DNA of 64,000 nucleotides from an uncultured Acetatifactor sp. (GCA_944383825.1 CALWRA010000002.1:97259-161258); one strand, 5' to 3'. Shown: positions 51,996-61,537, counted from the first letter of the stretch. Translations and numbers: made by a program. The notes: generated from the letters alone by a model not told the origin.

Positions 51996-53057
51996 TCAGT
52001 CAGCCAGCCTTACCACAGGTTTGATCAGATCGCGGGGCTTGTCCCTCATCATAAACAGAGCTTCCTCCAAATGCTCCCAGCCGTCAAAGATATGACTTGC
52101 CAGAGGATGAACATCCAGCTTGCCGGCGGATACCAAAGCCCCGAGCTTCTCCATGCGGAGTCTGCCTCCGGGCATCAATCCTCCGTTAATCTGCTTGTGT
52201 CCCATTCCAACGCCCCATTCCACACGGGGAATTGTGACGTAAGTGCCGCTTCCGAGATAATTCACGTTTCCGATCTTTCCGCCCGGCTTCAGACATTTTA
52301 CGGCAGATTCGAAGGTTTCGCATTCTCCTCCGGCAACGATAACCTTATCCACGCCTTTTCCATCGGTCATAGCAAGAACCTGATCTTCGATAGAGCCGTT
52401 CTTATAGCTTATGAAATCGGAAGCGCCGTAGCCCTTTGCAGCCTCCACACAGTTGGGACGTGTACCTACTGCGATGATGCGGGAAGCTCCTCTGAGATTT
52501 GCTCCGGCAACGGACATAAGGCCCACGGGGCCGATGCCGATTACCAATACGGTATCGCCGAATTGAACATCTGCCAGCTCAACTCCATGGAAGCCGGTGG
52601 GAACCATATCGGAAAGCATGCATGCGTCTACGGTAGAAATATTAGAAGGCAGCTTTGCAAGATTGCCATCTGCATCGTTTACATGAAAATATTCGGAAAA
52701 TACGCCATCCTTAAAATTTGAAAACTTCCAGCCGGCCAGCATTCCGCCTGAGTGCATGGAATATCCTGCCTGAGCTTCCAGAGAATTCCAGTCCGGCGTA
52801 ATAGCAGGGACAAGCACTCGATCGCCGGGCTTAAAGTCTTTTACAAGCTCTCCGACCTCCGTAACCTCCGCACAGCATTCGTGCCCCAGAATCATATTTT
52901 GGCGTTCACCAATTGCCCCCTCCCATAACGTATGTACATCGGAAGTGCAGATTGCAACTGCAAGGGGTCTGCAGATTGCATCCATGGGACCGCATTTGGG
53001 CACCTCTTTTTCGATCCACCCCGATTCGCCAATTTTTAACATGGCATAGCCTTTCAT
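51996..53057 (-). CDS. NADP-type secondary alcohol dehydrogenase, zinc-dependent
   Basis: A medium-chain dehydrogenase of 353 residues, strikingly similar in pattern to Clostridium beijerinckii isopropanol dehydrogenase: MKGYAMLKIGESGWIEKE, AICTSDVHTLWEGA, MILGHECCAEV, GMLAGWKFSNFKDGVFSEYFHVNDAD, TGFHGVELADVQ. The catalytic zinc ligands Cys37 (CTSD), His59 (GHE) and the Asp of LSDMVPTGFHG are present; the structural-zinc cysteine quartet is absent, as in that subgroup. The cofactor site VGTRPNCVEAAKGYG keeps the Arg and downstream Tyr that select NADP(H). It probably reduces small ketones or aldehydes. Its promoter carries a Rex-like operator, and a COG0523 gene follows. Confidence 0.92.
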   Translation of the reverse strand: MKGYAMLKIGESGWIEKEVPKCGPMDAICRPLAVAICTSDVHTLWEGAIGERQNMILGHECCAEVTEVGELVKDFKPGDRVLVPAITPDWNSLEAQAGYSMHSGGMLAGWKFSNFKDGVFSEYFHVNDADGNLAKLPSNISTVDACMLSDMVPTGFHGVELADVQFGDTVLVIGIGPVGLMSVAGANLRGASRIIAVGTRPNCVEAAKGYGASDFISYKNGSIEDQVLAMTDGKGVDKVIVAGGECETFESAVKCLKPGGKIGNVNYLGSGTYVTIPRVEWGVGMGHKQINGGLMPGGRLRMEKLGALVSAGKLDVHPLASHIFDGWEHLEEALFMMRDKPRDLIKPVVRLAD

Positions 53058-53082
53058 TTTGTTAATACCTCCTTACTATAGT

Positions 53083-53100
53083 ATGTTTAATGATTAACAA
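53083..53100. promoter_or_regulatory. Putative Rex operator in the alcohol dehydrogenase promoter
   Basis: Minus-strand TTGTTAATCATTAAACAT matches TTGTTAAN4TTAACAA at 12 of 14 defined positions, with a perfect left half. It lies just downstream of the -10 box, over the expected transcription start, where binding would block initiation. Confidence 0.62.
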
Positions 53101-53104
53101 TCTT

Positions 53105-53133
53105 ATTATACCTTACCTAAAGGAAAATATCAA
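53105..53133 (-). promoter_or_regulatory. Promoter of the alcohol dehydrogenase operon
   Basis: On the minus strand TTGATA (53133-53128), 17-base spacer, TATAAT (53110-53105). The start codon follows about 50 bases later behind AAGGAGGTATTAAC. Confidence 0.8.
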
Positions 53134-53236
53134 TGAATGTATGAAAGATTACCGGCTCGACACAAAAAAAGTATTATAGACATAGCATGCCATAAACACA
53201 AAGCATTGGACAGGAAAATGCTTTCTATTTATAATA

Positions 53237-53264
53237 TTGACAGAATTTATTTTTTATTTACAAT
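53237..53264 (+). promoter_or_regulatory. Promoter of the M15 lipoprotein gene
   Basis: TTGACA (53237-53242), 16-base spacer, TACAAT (53259-53264), 42 bases before the TTG start. Confidence 0.65.
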
Positions 53265-53305
53265 TTACAAATGATACTTGTTAAAGGGAATCAGGAGGTA
53301 TAAGC

Positions 53306-54256
53306 TTGAGAAGAAACGTCAGCCTGAAAAAAGTAATTGGCATATTTGTTCTTTCCGGAATGGTTTTTTTGCTTGGAGCATGCACGGCAGCCACGAAGGA
53401 GCCTGGGGAATCCACCGCAGAATCGCGAACCGACGCTGAAAATTCGGAAACTCAGACGGATGATGCGACGGAAGAGGCTTTTGCGGGAAGCACAGCAACA
53501 GCGAACGAGGAACCCGGAATAGAGGATGAAACGGCGGCTGTGGAGGAAATTTCTCTGGAAGAAGAGGCTGTAGAAGAAACACAAAAGCTGGAAAGTCTGG
53601 ATGGACTGGATGCTGGCACAATTTTGAATCCGGATCAATTAGAGCTTTCGGATCCGGGGCGTTATTTTACGGGAATGGAAATTATAGAGGGGGATTCGGT
53701 ATATGAGCGGATCAACGGGAAATCTTATCAGGAAAATCCTTATATTTCTCTGGACTCTCTCAGGTATCTCAAAATGCTCCATTATAATTTTGAAGGGAAT
53801 ATACAGGTAGGAGAAATGATTGTCAACGAAAGCATTGAGGACGACATTCTCAGTATTTTTCAGACGCTTTTTGAGGAAAAATATGAAATTCAGTCCATGT
53901 ATCTGGTGGATCGGTACTGGACAGGAAATGCGGATGATTCTGACACTGCTTCGGTGGATGCAAACAATACATCGGCCTTTTGCTACAGGGAAATTACTGG
54001 AGGGGGGAACCTGTCCAACCATGCCTATGGCCTGGCAGTCGACATAAATCCTCAGCAAAATCCTTATGTGTCTTATTCCACGGGCGTTCCGGTATGGTGG
54101 CATTCCAATGCCAATGATTATATTGACAGAGAGGCTGGGCTTGAACATATGATCACACATGATGATCTGGCATATCAGCTGTTTACCGAGTATGGCTTCG
54201 AGTGGGGCGGAGACTGGAATAATCCAAAAGATTACCAGCATTTTGATAAAAATTAG
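53306..54256 (+). CDS. M15-family D-Ala-D-Ala carboxypeptidase-like lipoprotein
   Basis: An exported lipoprotein of 316 residues. The signal peptide ends in the lipobox LLGACTAA. A long acidic, Thr/Glu-rich linker follows (about 25-105). The C-terminal catalytic domain carries the zinc motif SNHAYGLAVDIN near residue 238 and WGGDWNNPKDYQHFD at the end, the M15 H-x(6)-D and H pattern. It would trim peptide stems or cross-bridges in the wall; a VanY-like role in glycopeptide resistance is not supported by any neighbour. The start is TTG at 53306 behind CAGGAGGTATAAGC. The next gene is another wall-associated lipoprotein. Confidence 0.88.
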   Translation: MRRNVSLKKVIGIFVLSGMVFLLGACTAATKEPGESTAESRTDAENSETQTDDATEEAFAGSTATANEEPGIEDETAAVEEISLEEEAVEETQKLESLDGLDAGTILNPDQLELSDPGRYFTGMEIIEGDSVYERINGKSYQENPYISLDSLRYLKMLHYNFEGNIQVGEMIVNESIEDDILSIFQTLFEEKYEIQSMYLVDRYWTGNADDSDTASVDANNTSAFCYREITGGGNLSNHAYGLAVDINPQQNPYVSYSTGVPVWWHSNANDYIDREAGLEHMITHDDLAYQLFTEYGFEWGGDWNNPKDYQHFDKN

Positions 54257-54295
54257 AAACAGAAAGCCAGGTTAGGATGGGAAGGAGACAATGCG

Positions 54296-55651
54296 GTGAC
54301 AGGTATTTACAGAGTGGCAGCCGTGTTCTTAGTTGTATTATTGACTGGATGCAGCCGCGGTGTACAGGAAGCTTCTTCCGGCATAGAGGGGGCGGTTTCC
54401 TCCAATGTGCTGCAGGAAGCGGATGATGATATGGAGAATGGAGCGCAGGAAGACTCCGGAGAGGCGAGGGAGGCCGTAGTTTTGGAGGAAAGCCGGGGAA
54501 CTGGGGTGATTACAGGCGGAGAAGCGCTTTCGCTGCACCAGAAGGAAACGCTTCTGGCCTTTATGGATATGTATTATGAAAGCCTTGCGAATCTGGAAGC
54601 GGAGGACTGCAGTGAATTATTTATAGAAGGAGATTCCCACGGGGAATTACGGGCTCAGGTGGACGGAACATCCTGGACGTCGGAGAAGGACGGCAGCTTT
54701 CAGGCGGCGGTACATCAAGCTGCGTGGAAACTGATAATCGGCGTCAGAAAGGCTTCGGGACTGGATCTTCGTCTGCTTTCTTATTCCTACCGCCTGGATT
54801 GTCTAAACGTCACGGAAATGGAGGATGGGTGCGTTCAGGTGGAAGTAATGGAATATACGGATATGCGTTTTGCACACACGCCGGAAATAGACAGTTCTGT
54901 CACCGGACTTAGACATTTCTTCGTCTTAAAGCAGCAGGAGGGGAAATGGTATCTCACCCGGCACTTGGCTTATGATTCCGCTTATTCACATTTTCTGAGG
55001 AGAGAAAATTCGGACAGAGGCAGAGAAGCCGAAAGCATGTCTTGGGAGGAAATGGAAAATCTTGCAGATGAGCTGATACAGGAGGCCGCGGATCAGATCA
55101 GGCAGCGCAGACTGCAGTGGGAATCTGAAAATGATCAGTCTGAGCAGGCCCGGGCCGAACACGCTTATGACAGAGAGGCAGCGGTGGCATATGCCAGGGA
55201 ATGGGCGGAAGAAAGAAATCCTCAGTGGCAGTCATATGACAGTCTGGGAGGAAATTGTATGAATTTTGTATCACAGTGTCTTTTTGCTTCAGGAATTCCA
55301 ATGGACAGGTCAGGGAATGCAAGGTGGTACTGGTTTTCGGACGCAAACAGAGCGCCGGCATGGACGGGAGTTGATTCCTTTCGTGACTATGCCGATTCCA
55401 ATACAGGATACGGATTAAGCGCCCGGATCGGAGCGGCTTTTGGGACAGGAGAGGAGGGAGATGTCATTCTGATGTGTGACGACGGTGATTACAATCATGC
55501 AGTCATTATCTCCCAAGTGGTGCAGGATGAAACCGGCGAAACCATTGACTATCTGATCTGTTCCAATACGGGAAACTATAGAGATTTTCCGGTTTCCGCC
55601 TATATGTATACGGATCAGGAGCTTGTAAAAATTCTGGGCTGGAACGGATAG
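54296..55651 (+). CDS. Amidase_6-domain lipoprotein
   Basis: An exported lipoprotein of 451 residues. The signal peptide reads YRVAAVFLVVLLTGCSRG with the lipobox cysteine. The middle region (about 75-240) is a mixed alpha/beta domain that may be regulatory. A charged helix follows, then the C-terminal amidase_6 domain starting at YDREAAVAYAREWAEERNP. It has a putative catalytic Cys in GGNCMNFVSQCLF (near 321) and a His in DGDYNHAVIISQV (near 401). Members are thought to cleave wall peptides or amides. The start is a GTG at 54296 following GGAAGGAG. It is 39 bases after the M15 gene, so likely co-expressed. Confidence 0.85.
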   Translation: MTGIYRVAAVFLVVLLTGCSRGVQEASSGIEGAVSSNVLQEADDDMENGAQEDSGEAREAVVLEESRGTGVITGGEALSLHQKETLLAFMDMYYESLANLEAEDCSELFIEGDSHGELRAQVDGTSWTSEKDGSFQAAVHQAAWKLIIGVRKASGLDLRLLSYSYRLDCLNVTEMEDGCVQVEVMEYTDMRFAHTPEIDSSVTGLRHFFVLKQQEGKWYLTRHLAYDSAYSHFLRRENSDRGREAESMSWEEMENLADELIQEAADQIRQRRLQWESENDQSEQARAEHAYDREAAVAYAREWAEERNPQWQSYDSLGGNCMNFVSQCLFASGIPMDRSGNARWYWFSDANRAPAWTGVDSFRDYADSNTGYGLSARIGAAFGTGEEGDVILMCDDGDYNHAVIISQVVQDETGETIDYLICSNTGNYRDFPVSAYMYTDQELVKILGWNG

Positions 55652-55692
55652 ATGGTAAAACAAACGAAGAAGTAAACGAACAGGAGAAAAAT

Positions 55693-56328
55693 ATGACAAA
55701 GAAAAAGCTGGCTCTTGAAATCATAGAACGACTGAAGAAGGAATACCCTGACGCAGGGTGCACTCTGGATTACAACGAGGCGTGGAAACTGCTTGTAAGC
55801 GTACGACTGGCCGCCCAATGCACGGATGCCAGGGTGAATGTGGTGGTGGAAAAGCTGTATGAGAGTTTCCCCGATGTAAATGCTCTGGCACAGGCTCCTG
55901 TGGAGGAAATTGAAGCGATTGTGAAGCCCTGTGGTCTTGGACACAGCAAGGCAAGGGATATCAGCGCCTGCATGAAAATGCTTCGGGATCAATATGACGG
56001 AAAAGTGCCCGATGATTTTGACGCTCTTTTGGAGCTTCCCGGCGTGGGCCGAAAGAGCGCCAATCTGATTATGGGAGACGTGTTCGGCAAACCGGCAATC
56101 GTGACTGATACCCATTGTATCCGTCTCACAAACCGCATGGGGCTGGTGGACGGCATAAAAGAGCCTGCTAAGGTGGAACGGGAGCTGTGGAAAATTATCC
56201 CTCCCCAGGAGGGCAGCGATTTTTGTCATCGGCTGGTATATCACGGAAGAGAAGTGTGCACGGCACGAACGAAGCCACACTGTGAAAAATGCTGTATTCA
56301 GGATATCTGCAGGAAGGCAGGAATATAA
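55693..56328 (+). CDS. nth: Endonuclease III
   Basis: A DNA glycosylase/AP lyase for oxidised pyrimidines, 211 residues. The helix-hairpin-helix LPGVGRKSANLIMGDVFG carries the catalytic Lys, followed by the catalytic Asp in VTDTHCIRLTNRMGL. The C-terminal [4Fe-4S] cysteines are in CTARTKPHCEKCCIQDIC (C-x6-C-x2-C-x5-C type). SVRLAAQCTDARVN, usually LSAQ(T/A)TD, is present. The start ATG follows AACAGGAGAAAAAT. It is unrelated in function to the flanking wall enzymes. Confidence 0.96.
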   Translation: MTKKKLALEIIERLKKEYPDAGCTLDYNEAWKLLVSVRLAAQCTDARVNVVVEKLYESFPDVNALAQAPVEEIEAIVKPCGLGHSKARDISACMKMLRDQYDGKVPDDFDALLELPGVGRKSANLIMGDVFGKPAIVTDTHCIRLTNRMGLVDGIKEPAKVERELWKIIPPQEGSDFCHRLVYHGREVCTARTKPHCEKCCIQDICRKAGI

Positions 56329-56422
56329 GGGGAGCAGAGAGGAATAAGGAGAATTGCCCTTTACATATAATAAAGCAAAATCATAAGACGGCATTTGGGG
56401 AATGCAGTCTCCTGGAGCGAGC

Positions 56423-57559
56423 ATGGAAATTTATATTGTGAGGGCGGGGGATAATGTTGACGGGATTGCTGCTGATGCAGGGATCAGCGTCTGGCAGCTG
56501 ATTTACGACAATCAACTGGTGTATCCCTACGAGCTTGCAGTGGGTCAGGCTCTTTTAATTGACAATGGAGTGAGAAATGCGCAGCGCGCCATATCTGTAA
56601 GCGGGTATGCGTATCCTTTTATCAGTGAATGGGTTTTGAACGAAACCCTTCCCTTTTTATCGGAGCTTCCTATCTTTTCCTACGGATTTACAATGGAGGG
56701 CGAGCTGATTCCGCCGCTGTGGGATGACGTATGGATGATAAGGGCGGCTGAGGAATACGGTACACAGCCGATTCTTGTGCTGACGCCTTTTGGGCCGGAT
56801 GGAAATTTTAATAATCAGCTGATTCACTCTGTTGTGAATAATTGGGTATACGCGGACAATCTGATCCGAAACCTTCTGTCAGTGATGAGCGCAAAGGGAT
56901 ATCAGGGGGTTGATATTGACTTTGAATTTATTCTGGCGGAGGACAGAGATGCTTTTACGGGATTTGTCTGGTGGGTTTCAGATACTATGAGAGAATACGG
57001 CTACCATACTTCTGTAGCACTGGCCCCCAAAACCTCGTCAGAGCAGCGGGGATTATTATATGAGGGTAAGGATTACAGGGCTCTCGGGGAAGCGGCGGAT
57101 CACGTGCTGCTGATGACTTATGAATGGGGCTATACCTATGGTCCCCCCATGGCGGTGGCGCCGCTAAACCAGGTTCGCAGGGTGGTGGAATACGCCGTAA
57201 CACAGATTGATCCCGCAAAAATAGACCTTGGAATTCCCAATTACGGCTATGACTGGCCCCTTCCATTTGAAAGGGGAGTGACCATGGCCAGAACATTGGG
57301 AAATGTGGAGGCGGTAAGGCTGGCCGTAGAAACGGGCTCTGTCATTGAGTTCGATCCGGTGGCTCAGAGTCCCTATTTTGTTTATATGGAAAATGGAATC
57401 CTCCATGAGGTATGGTTTGAGGATGTCAGAAGCCTTTCGGGGAAATTCGGGCTGATTAGTGAATTTGGGCTGCGGGGCTGTGGCTACTGGCAGATTATGC
57501 AGTGGTTTCGGGCAAACTGGCTGCTGCTGCGGTCTCAGTTTTATATTCTGAAGGGGTAG
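56423..57559 (+). CDS. LysM-GH18 glycosidase (spore cortex/germination type)
   Basis: A 378-residue protein. The N-terminal LysM domain (about 1-47, [32 protein letters not shown]) binds peptidoglycan. It is followed by a GH18 barrel with the catalytic motif [13 protein letters not shown] (DxDxE) near residue 175, [19 protein letters not shown] and a C-terminal GYWQIMQWF strand. There is no signal peptide. This combination matches the YaaH/SleL group of cortex-active N-acetylglucosaminidases assembled with the spore, which often lack export signals. The ATG at 56423 is preferred over 56402 because it begins the LysM domain directly. The 3' end precedes the phosphorylase by 17 bases. Confidence 0.88.
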   Translation: MEIYIVRAGDNVDGIAADAGISVWQLIYDNQLVYPYELAVGQALLIDNGVRNAQRAISVSGYAYPFISEWVLNETLPFLSELPIFSYGFTMEGELIPPLWDDVWMIRAAEEYGTQPILVLTPFGPDGNFNNQLIHSVVNNWVYADNLIRNLLSVMSAKGYQGVDIDFEFILAEDRDAFTGFVWWVSDTMREYGYHTSVALAPKTSSEQRGLLYEGKDYRALGEAADHVLLMTYEWGYTYGPPMAVAPLNQVRRVVEYAVTQIDPAKIDLGIPNYGYDWPLPFERGVTMARTLGNVEAVRLAVETGSVIEFDPVAQSPYFVYMENGILHEVWFEDVRSLSGKFGLISEFGLRGCGYWQIMQWFRANWLLLRSQFYILKG

Positions 57560-57576
57560 CCAAGGAGGAAAATACG

Positions 57577-58923
57577 ATGAGAATGTACGATATTATCATG
57601 AAAAAGAGAAACGGAGGAGAGCTGACAGAGGAAGAAATTCAATTTTTTGTGAACGGATTTACTCGGGGAGTAATTCCTGATTATCAAGCGGCGGCTTTGA
57701 TGATGGCAATTTATTTTGAAAAAATGACCGGGGAGGAGACATATCTTCTGACCATGGCTATGGCGCACAGCGGAGATGTGCTGGATCTTTCCGGCATTCA
57801 AGGCGTCAAGGTGGATAAACACAGTACGGGGGGCGTGGGAGACAAGACTTCTCTCGCCCTGATTCCTATGGTGGCCGCCTGCGGTATTCCTGTGGCTAAG
57901 ATGAGCGGGAGAGGTCTTGGACATACCGGAGGCACCATAGACAAGCTGGAGAGCTTTTCAGGCTTCACAACGGAGCTTACGGAGGAAGAATTTGTCAGAA
58001 ATGTAAACAGAATCGGCATTGCGATTATGGGCCAGACTGCGGACCTGGCGCCTGCAGATAAAAAGTTGTATGCGCTTAGGGATGTGACTGCTACAGTAGA
58101 TAATTTGTCCCTGATTGCAAGCTCCATCATGAGCAAAAAGCTGGCCGCAGGAGCGGATGCCATTGTTTTGGATGTGAAAACAGGAAGCGGAGCATTTATG
58201 AAGTCGAAGGAGGATGCCTTTTTACTTGCAAGGGAAATGGTGGAAATAGGAAGGAGGGCGGGGAAACATACCATTGCCGTAATATCGGATATGGATCAGC
58301 CCCTGGGCTATGCGGTGGGCAATGCGTTGGAGGTTCGGGAGGCCATTGAGACGCTTAAGGGGAACGGGCCGGAGGATTTTGTGGAGCTTTGCCTGACTCT
58401 TGGAAGTCAGATGCTCATTGCCGGGGGAAGGGTAAAGGCCAGCAGCCATCAGGAAGCACAGACACAGGCGCGCAACCTGCTGCTGGATGCAATTGACAGT
58501 GGAAAGGCCCTGAAAAAGCTGGCGGAGTTTGTGGACGCTCAGGGAGGAGACAGCAGAGCCGTGTTCGACACGTCGCTTCTTCCTAAAGCTTCGTTGATAA
58601 AGGAGGTAAAAGCGCCTAAGTCCGGCAGGATAACTCATATCAAATGCGATGAAATCGGCATGTGCTCTTTGATTTTGGGTGGAGGAAGAGAGACAAAGGA
58701 AAGTGCGGTAGATTTATCTGTGGGGCTGGTGCTGAAGAGAAAAGCAGGGGATGAGATTAAAGTCGGCGAAACCCTGGCCGTGCTGCACGCCAACGATCCG
58801 GATAAAGCCGAGGCTGCAAGCTCCCGTTTTCTGAAGGCTTACACTATTGAGGAGGAATGGCCGGGGGAGAAGGCCGGACAGATACGGCCTGCCGCGCCGG
58901 GCATCATCCATGGCATACTGTAG
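57577..58923 (+). CDS. pdp: Pyrimidine-nucleoside phosphorylase
   Basis: Phosphorolysis of uridine and thymidine for salvage; 448 residues. Family features: [28 protein letters not shown], the phosphate loop [73 protein letters not shown], and the C-terminal barrel-sandwich domain [14 protein letters not shown]. It could be called thymidine phosphorylase (deoA), but the Firmicute length and pattern favour the dual-specific Pdp. The ATG at 57577 is preceded by AAGGAGGAAAATACG. Confidence 0.95.
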   Translation: MRMYDIIMKKRNGGELTEEEIQFFVNGFTRGVIPDYQAAALMMAIYFEKMTGEETYLLTMAMAHSGDVLDLSGIQGVKVDKHSTGGVGDKTSLALIPMVAACGIPVAKMSGRGLGHTGGTIDKLESFSGFTTELTEEEFVRNVNRIGIAIMGQTADLAPADKKLYALRDVTATVDNLSLIASSIMSKKLAAGADAIVLDVKTGSGAFMKSKEDAFLLAREMVEIGRRAGKHTIAVISDMDQPLGYAVGNALEVREAIETLKGNGPEDFVELCLTLGSQMLIAGGRVKASSHQEAQTQARNLLLDAIDSGKALKKLAEFVDAQGGDSRAVFDTSLLPKASLIKEVKAPKSGRITHIKCDEIGMCSLILGGGRETKESAVDLSVGLVLKRKAGDEIKVGETLAVLHANDPDKAEAASSRFLKAYTIEEEWPGEKAGQIRPAAPGIIHGIL

Positions 58924-58947
58924 AAGCGCTTTTCATATACTGGATAC

Positions 58948-59229
58948 ATGAAGAAGAGCAAAAATAAAATTCAAAAAAAAGAATTGCTGGTGGAATCCCT
59001 GCAGCTGCCCAAGGATGTCTGTATGGGGGCCCTGCGGGTTACTTTGACGGGAAGCTGTGAGGCGTGGATAGAAAATTACAGGGGAATTTTAGAGTATACG
59101 GAGCAAATGATATTGCTGCAGGCAAAAACCTGTCAAGTCTGTTTTGAAGGGACCAGACTTTCCATTGATTATTATACCAATGAAGATATGAAGATCAGCG
59201 GCTGCATTCAATGTGTGAAATACCTATAG
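58948..59229 (+). CDS. yqfC: Sporulation protein YqfC
   Basis: A small protein of 93 residues of the YabP/YqfC family, made in the mother cell in Bacillus. The core LPKDVCMGALRVTLTGSCEAWIENYRGILEYTEQMILLQ is typical. It stands immediately before yqfD, the invariant arrangement in spore formers. There is no strong ribosome site before the ATG, only CTGGA. A CATATACT sequence 7 bases before the ATG resembles a sigma-E -10 but is too close to be the promoter of this start. Confidence 0.9.
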   Translation: MKKSKNKIQKKELLVESLQLPKDVCMGALRVTLTGSCEAWIENYRGILEYTEQMILLQAKTCQVCFEGTRLSIDYYTNEDMKISGCIQCVKYL

Positions 59230-59250
59230 GCAGCGGAAGTTGGAGGAACC

Positions 59251-60477
59251 ATGATAGGCTTTTTTAAGTATATGAAGGGGTATCTGCGCATTAAGGTGTG
59301 GGGCTTTTCACCGGAGCGTTTTATGAACCTGTGCAGCAATAAGGGAATTCTTTTGTGGGATATTGTCCGTGATGAGGATGCTTATTGCATGAATATCAGC
59401 ATCAGCGGATTTTATAAGCTTCGGCCCATAGTGAAGAAAACAGGTACAAGGGTGGCCATATTGCAAAAATATGGACTGCCTTTTTTTCTGCCCGTCATGC
59501 AGAAGCGGAAGATATTTCTTGCGGGCATGATTTTAAGCGTGGCTTTTTGGATGTGGTCATCCCTTTACATATGGGACATTGAAATTTCCGGAAATTATCA
59601 AATCACACAGGATATGTTTTACAGCTTTTTGGAGGAACAGCAGGTAACCATAGGGTTGCCCCAAAAGGAGCTGGATATAGAAGAGCTGGAGAAGGAAATA
59701 CGAAGAGAGTTTCCGCAGATTACATGGACCTCCGCCAGGCTGACAGGGACAAAGCTTAGAATTGAGATTAAGGAAAACGACGCCCCCATAATTACGGAAA
59801 CTGAGGAAGGGGATCAGGGAGGAAAGGACCTGGTATCCGAATATGCGGGCACCATAGTGTCCATGATTGTCAGAAACGGCGTTCCGCTGGTGTCCATTGG
59901 GGAACAGGTGGAACCCGGAATGGTGCTGGTTGATGGAAAGGTACCCATATACAATGAGGATGGAACCATAAGAGAGTATCAGTATGTACAGGCCGATGCG
60001 GATATTATGATAGAGCATACCAGAAATTTTCAGGAGAAGCTGCCCTTTGATTATGTAAAAAAGGAATATACCGGAAGAATTCGGAAACGATACTTTCTCA
60101 GAGTGGGTGAAAAGGAATGGAAAATACCACAGGACAGACCGTTTTTAGTTTACGACAGCCTGATCAGGGAAAGCAGGCCACTGATCTTTCAAAAACTTTC
60201 CATACCGGTGTATCTGGGAACAGTCACCCACAGAGAATACCTGAATGTGGAATATGAATATACGCTTGACGAGGCAAAAGAGCTTTTGAATGAAAAATTA
60301 ATGATATTTCTTACAAGTTTACAGGAAAAGGGGGTACAAATTATCGAAAAAGATGTTAGAATAGATACGAACGGCGGTATGTGGGTAGTAGAAGGCAGCT
60401 TTTTGGTAAGGGAGCCCGCGGGAAAAAGCGTGGATACCCTCCTTCCGGACGCGGAGACGGTGCAGTCCGGTGAGTGA
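59251..60477 (+). CDS. yqfD: Sporulation protein YqfD
   Basis: A membrane protein of 408 residues, required for efficient sporulation in Bacillus. The N-terminal domain (FFKYMKGYLRIKVWGFSPERFMNLCSNKGILLWDIV) is family-specific. One membrane helix follows (IFLAGMILSVAFWMWSSLYIW, about 88-108), then a large extracytoplasmic domain with a FtsQ/POTRA-like start (DIEISGNYQITQDMFYSFLEEQQVTIG). The start ATG follows TTGGAGGAACC. The 3' end overlaps an upstream extension of the phoH frame. Confidence 0.94.
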   Translation: MIGFFKYMKGYLRIKVWGFSPERFMNLCSNKGILLWDIVRDEDAYCMNISISGFYKLRPIVKKTGTRVAILQKYGLPFFLPVMQKRKIFLAGMILSVAFWMWSSLYIWDIEISGNYQITQDMFYSFLEEQQVTIGLPQKELDIEELEKEIRREFPQITWTSARLTGTKLRIEIKENDAPIITETEEGDQGGKDLVSEYAGTIVSMIVRNGVPLVSIGEQVEPGMVLVDGKVPIYNEDGTIREYQYVQADADIMIEHTRNFQEKLPFDYVKKEYTGRIRKRYFLRVGEKEWKIPQDRPFLVYDSLIRESRPLIFQKLSIPVYLGTVTHREYLNVEYEYTLDEAKELLNEKLMIFLTSLQEKGVQIIEKDVRIDTNGGMWVVEGSFLVREPAGKSVDTLLPDAETVQSGE

Positions 60478-60544
60478 CAGGCTGCAGGCAACGCCGAAGG
60501 GCCGGCGTTCGGGAGACGTCAGAAGGAGCGGACAGAGGATAGGA

Positions 60545-61537
60545 ATGAGTGAGATTTCGGTAAAAATTGATATGCCAACGGAGCATATGCAGAAAATATT
60601 CGGTATGCATGACGCATACTTAAAAAAGCTGGAAAGGGATTTTCATGTTTCCATAGTGGACCGGAACGGAAAAGTGGCGATTACCGGAAAAGAAGAGGAC
60701 GTGGACAAAGCCCGCAGAGTTCTGGAACAGCTTACGATTATTTCCCAGAGAGGGAATGAGATAGAGGAACAGAGTGTGGACTATGCCATAGCCATGGGAA
60801 AGGAAGAGCAGGAGGATGTGATCGCCCAAATAGACGGCGACTGCATCTGCCATACCGTAAACGGCAAACCGATTAAGCCCAAGACTCTGGGGCAGCATCA
60901 GTATGTGGAAGCCATGCGGAAGAATATGATTGTATTCGGACTGGGACCTGCGGGAACCGGAAAAACCTATCTTGCAATGGCAATGGCGATTACAGCCTTT
61001 AAAAATAATGAGGTAAGCAGAATTATCCTGACCAGGCCAGCAATTGAAGCAGGAGAGAAGCTGGGCTTTCTTCCGGGAGATCTGCAGAGTAAGGTGGACC
61101 CTTACTTAAGGCCGCTGTATGATGCGCTGTATCAGATTATGGGAGCGGAGAGCTTTTCCAGAAATATGGAAAAGGGGCTGATAGAGGTGGCTCCTCTGGC
61201 ATATATGCGGGGACGTACCCTGGACAACGCCTACATTATCCTTGACGAGGCGCAAAACACCACTCCTGCCCAAATGAAAATGTTTTTGACAAGAATTGGC
61301 TTTGGATCAAAAGTGGTGGTGACAGGGGACGCTTCTCAAAAGGATCTGCCTGCGGGAGCCAAATCAGGATTGGATGTGTCCGTAAAAGTTTTGAGCAAGT
61401 TAGAGGATATTGCCTTTTGCAATCTTACCAGCAGGGACGTGGTTCGTCATCCGCTTGTACAAAAAATTGTCAAAGCATATGAGGATTTTGAGGCAAGGGA
61501 AAAAAGCAGAGCTATGGCAAAAGGCAAAAGAAGATAG
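60545..61537 (+). CDS. phoH: PhoH-family ATPase
   Basis: A cytoplasmic P-loop protein of 330 residues. The KH-like N-terminal segment is MSEISVKIDMPTEHMQKIFGMHDAYLKKLERDFHV. The PhoH core shows QHQYVEAMRKNMIVFGLGPAGTGKTYLAMAMA (Walker A near 135), ILTRPAIEAGEKLGFLPGDLQSKVDPYLRPLYDAL and the DEAQNTTPAQMKMFLTRIG box. The ATG at 60545 follows AGAGGATAGGA; a GTG at 60470 overlapping yqfD is in frame and would add 25 basic residues. It is co-located with ybeY as in most bacteria, which suggests a joint role in RNA metabolism. Confidence 0.95.
   Translation: MSEISVKIDMPTEHMQKIFGMHDAYLKKLERDFHVSIVDRNGKVAITGKEEDVDKARRVLEQLTIISQRGNEIEEQSVDYAIAMGKEEQEDVIAQIDGDCICHTVNGKPIKPKTLGQHQYVEAMRKNMIVFGLGPAGTGKTYLAMAMAITAFKNNEVSRIILTRPAIEAGEKLGFLPGDLQSKVDPYLRPLYDALYQIMGAESFSRNMEKGLIEVAPLAYMRGRTLDNAYIILDEAQNTTPAQMKMFLTRIGFGSKVVVTGDASQKDLPAGAKSGLDVSVKVLSKLEDIAFCNLTSRDVVRHPLVQKIVKAYEDFEAREKSRAMAKGKRR

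Noticed and set aside
53306..54256. VanY-type glycopeptide-resistance locus together with the VanZ gene at 4.4 kb
   Set aside because: The two genes are 49 kb apart. No vanS/R, H, A or X genes are present, and both families have many members unrelated to resistance.
58934..58948. Sigma-E-like -10 sequence (CATATACT) before yqfC
   Set aside because: The start codon would fall at about the transcription start, leaving no leader or ribosome site, and no convincing -35 is seen. Possibly chance.
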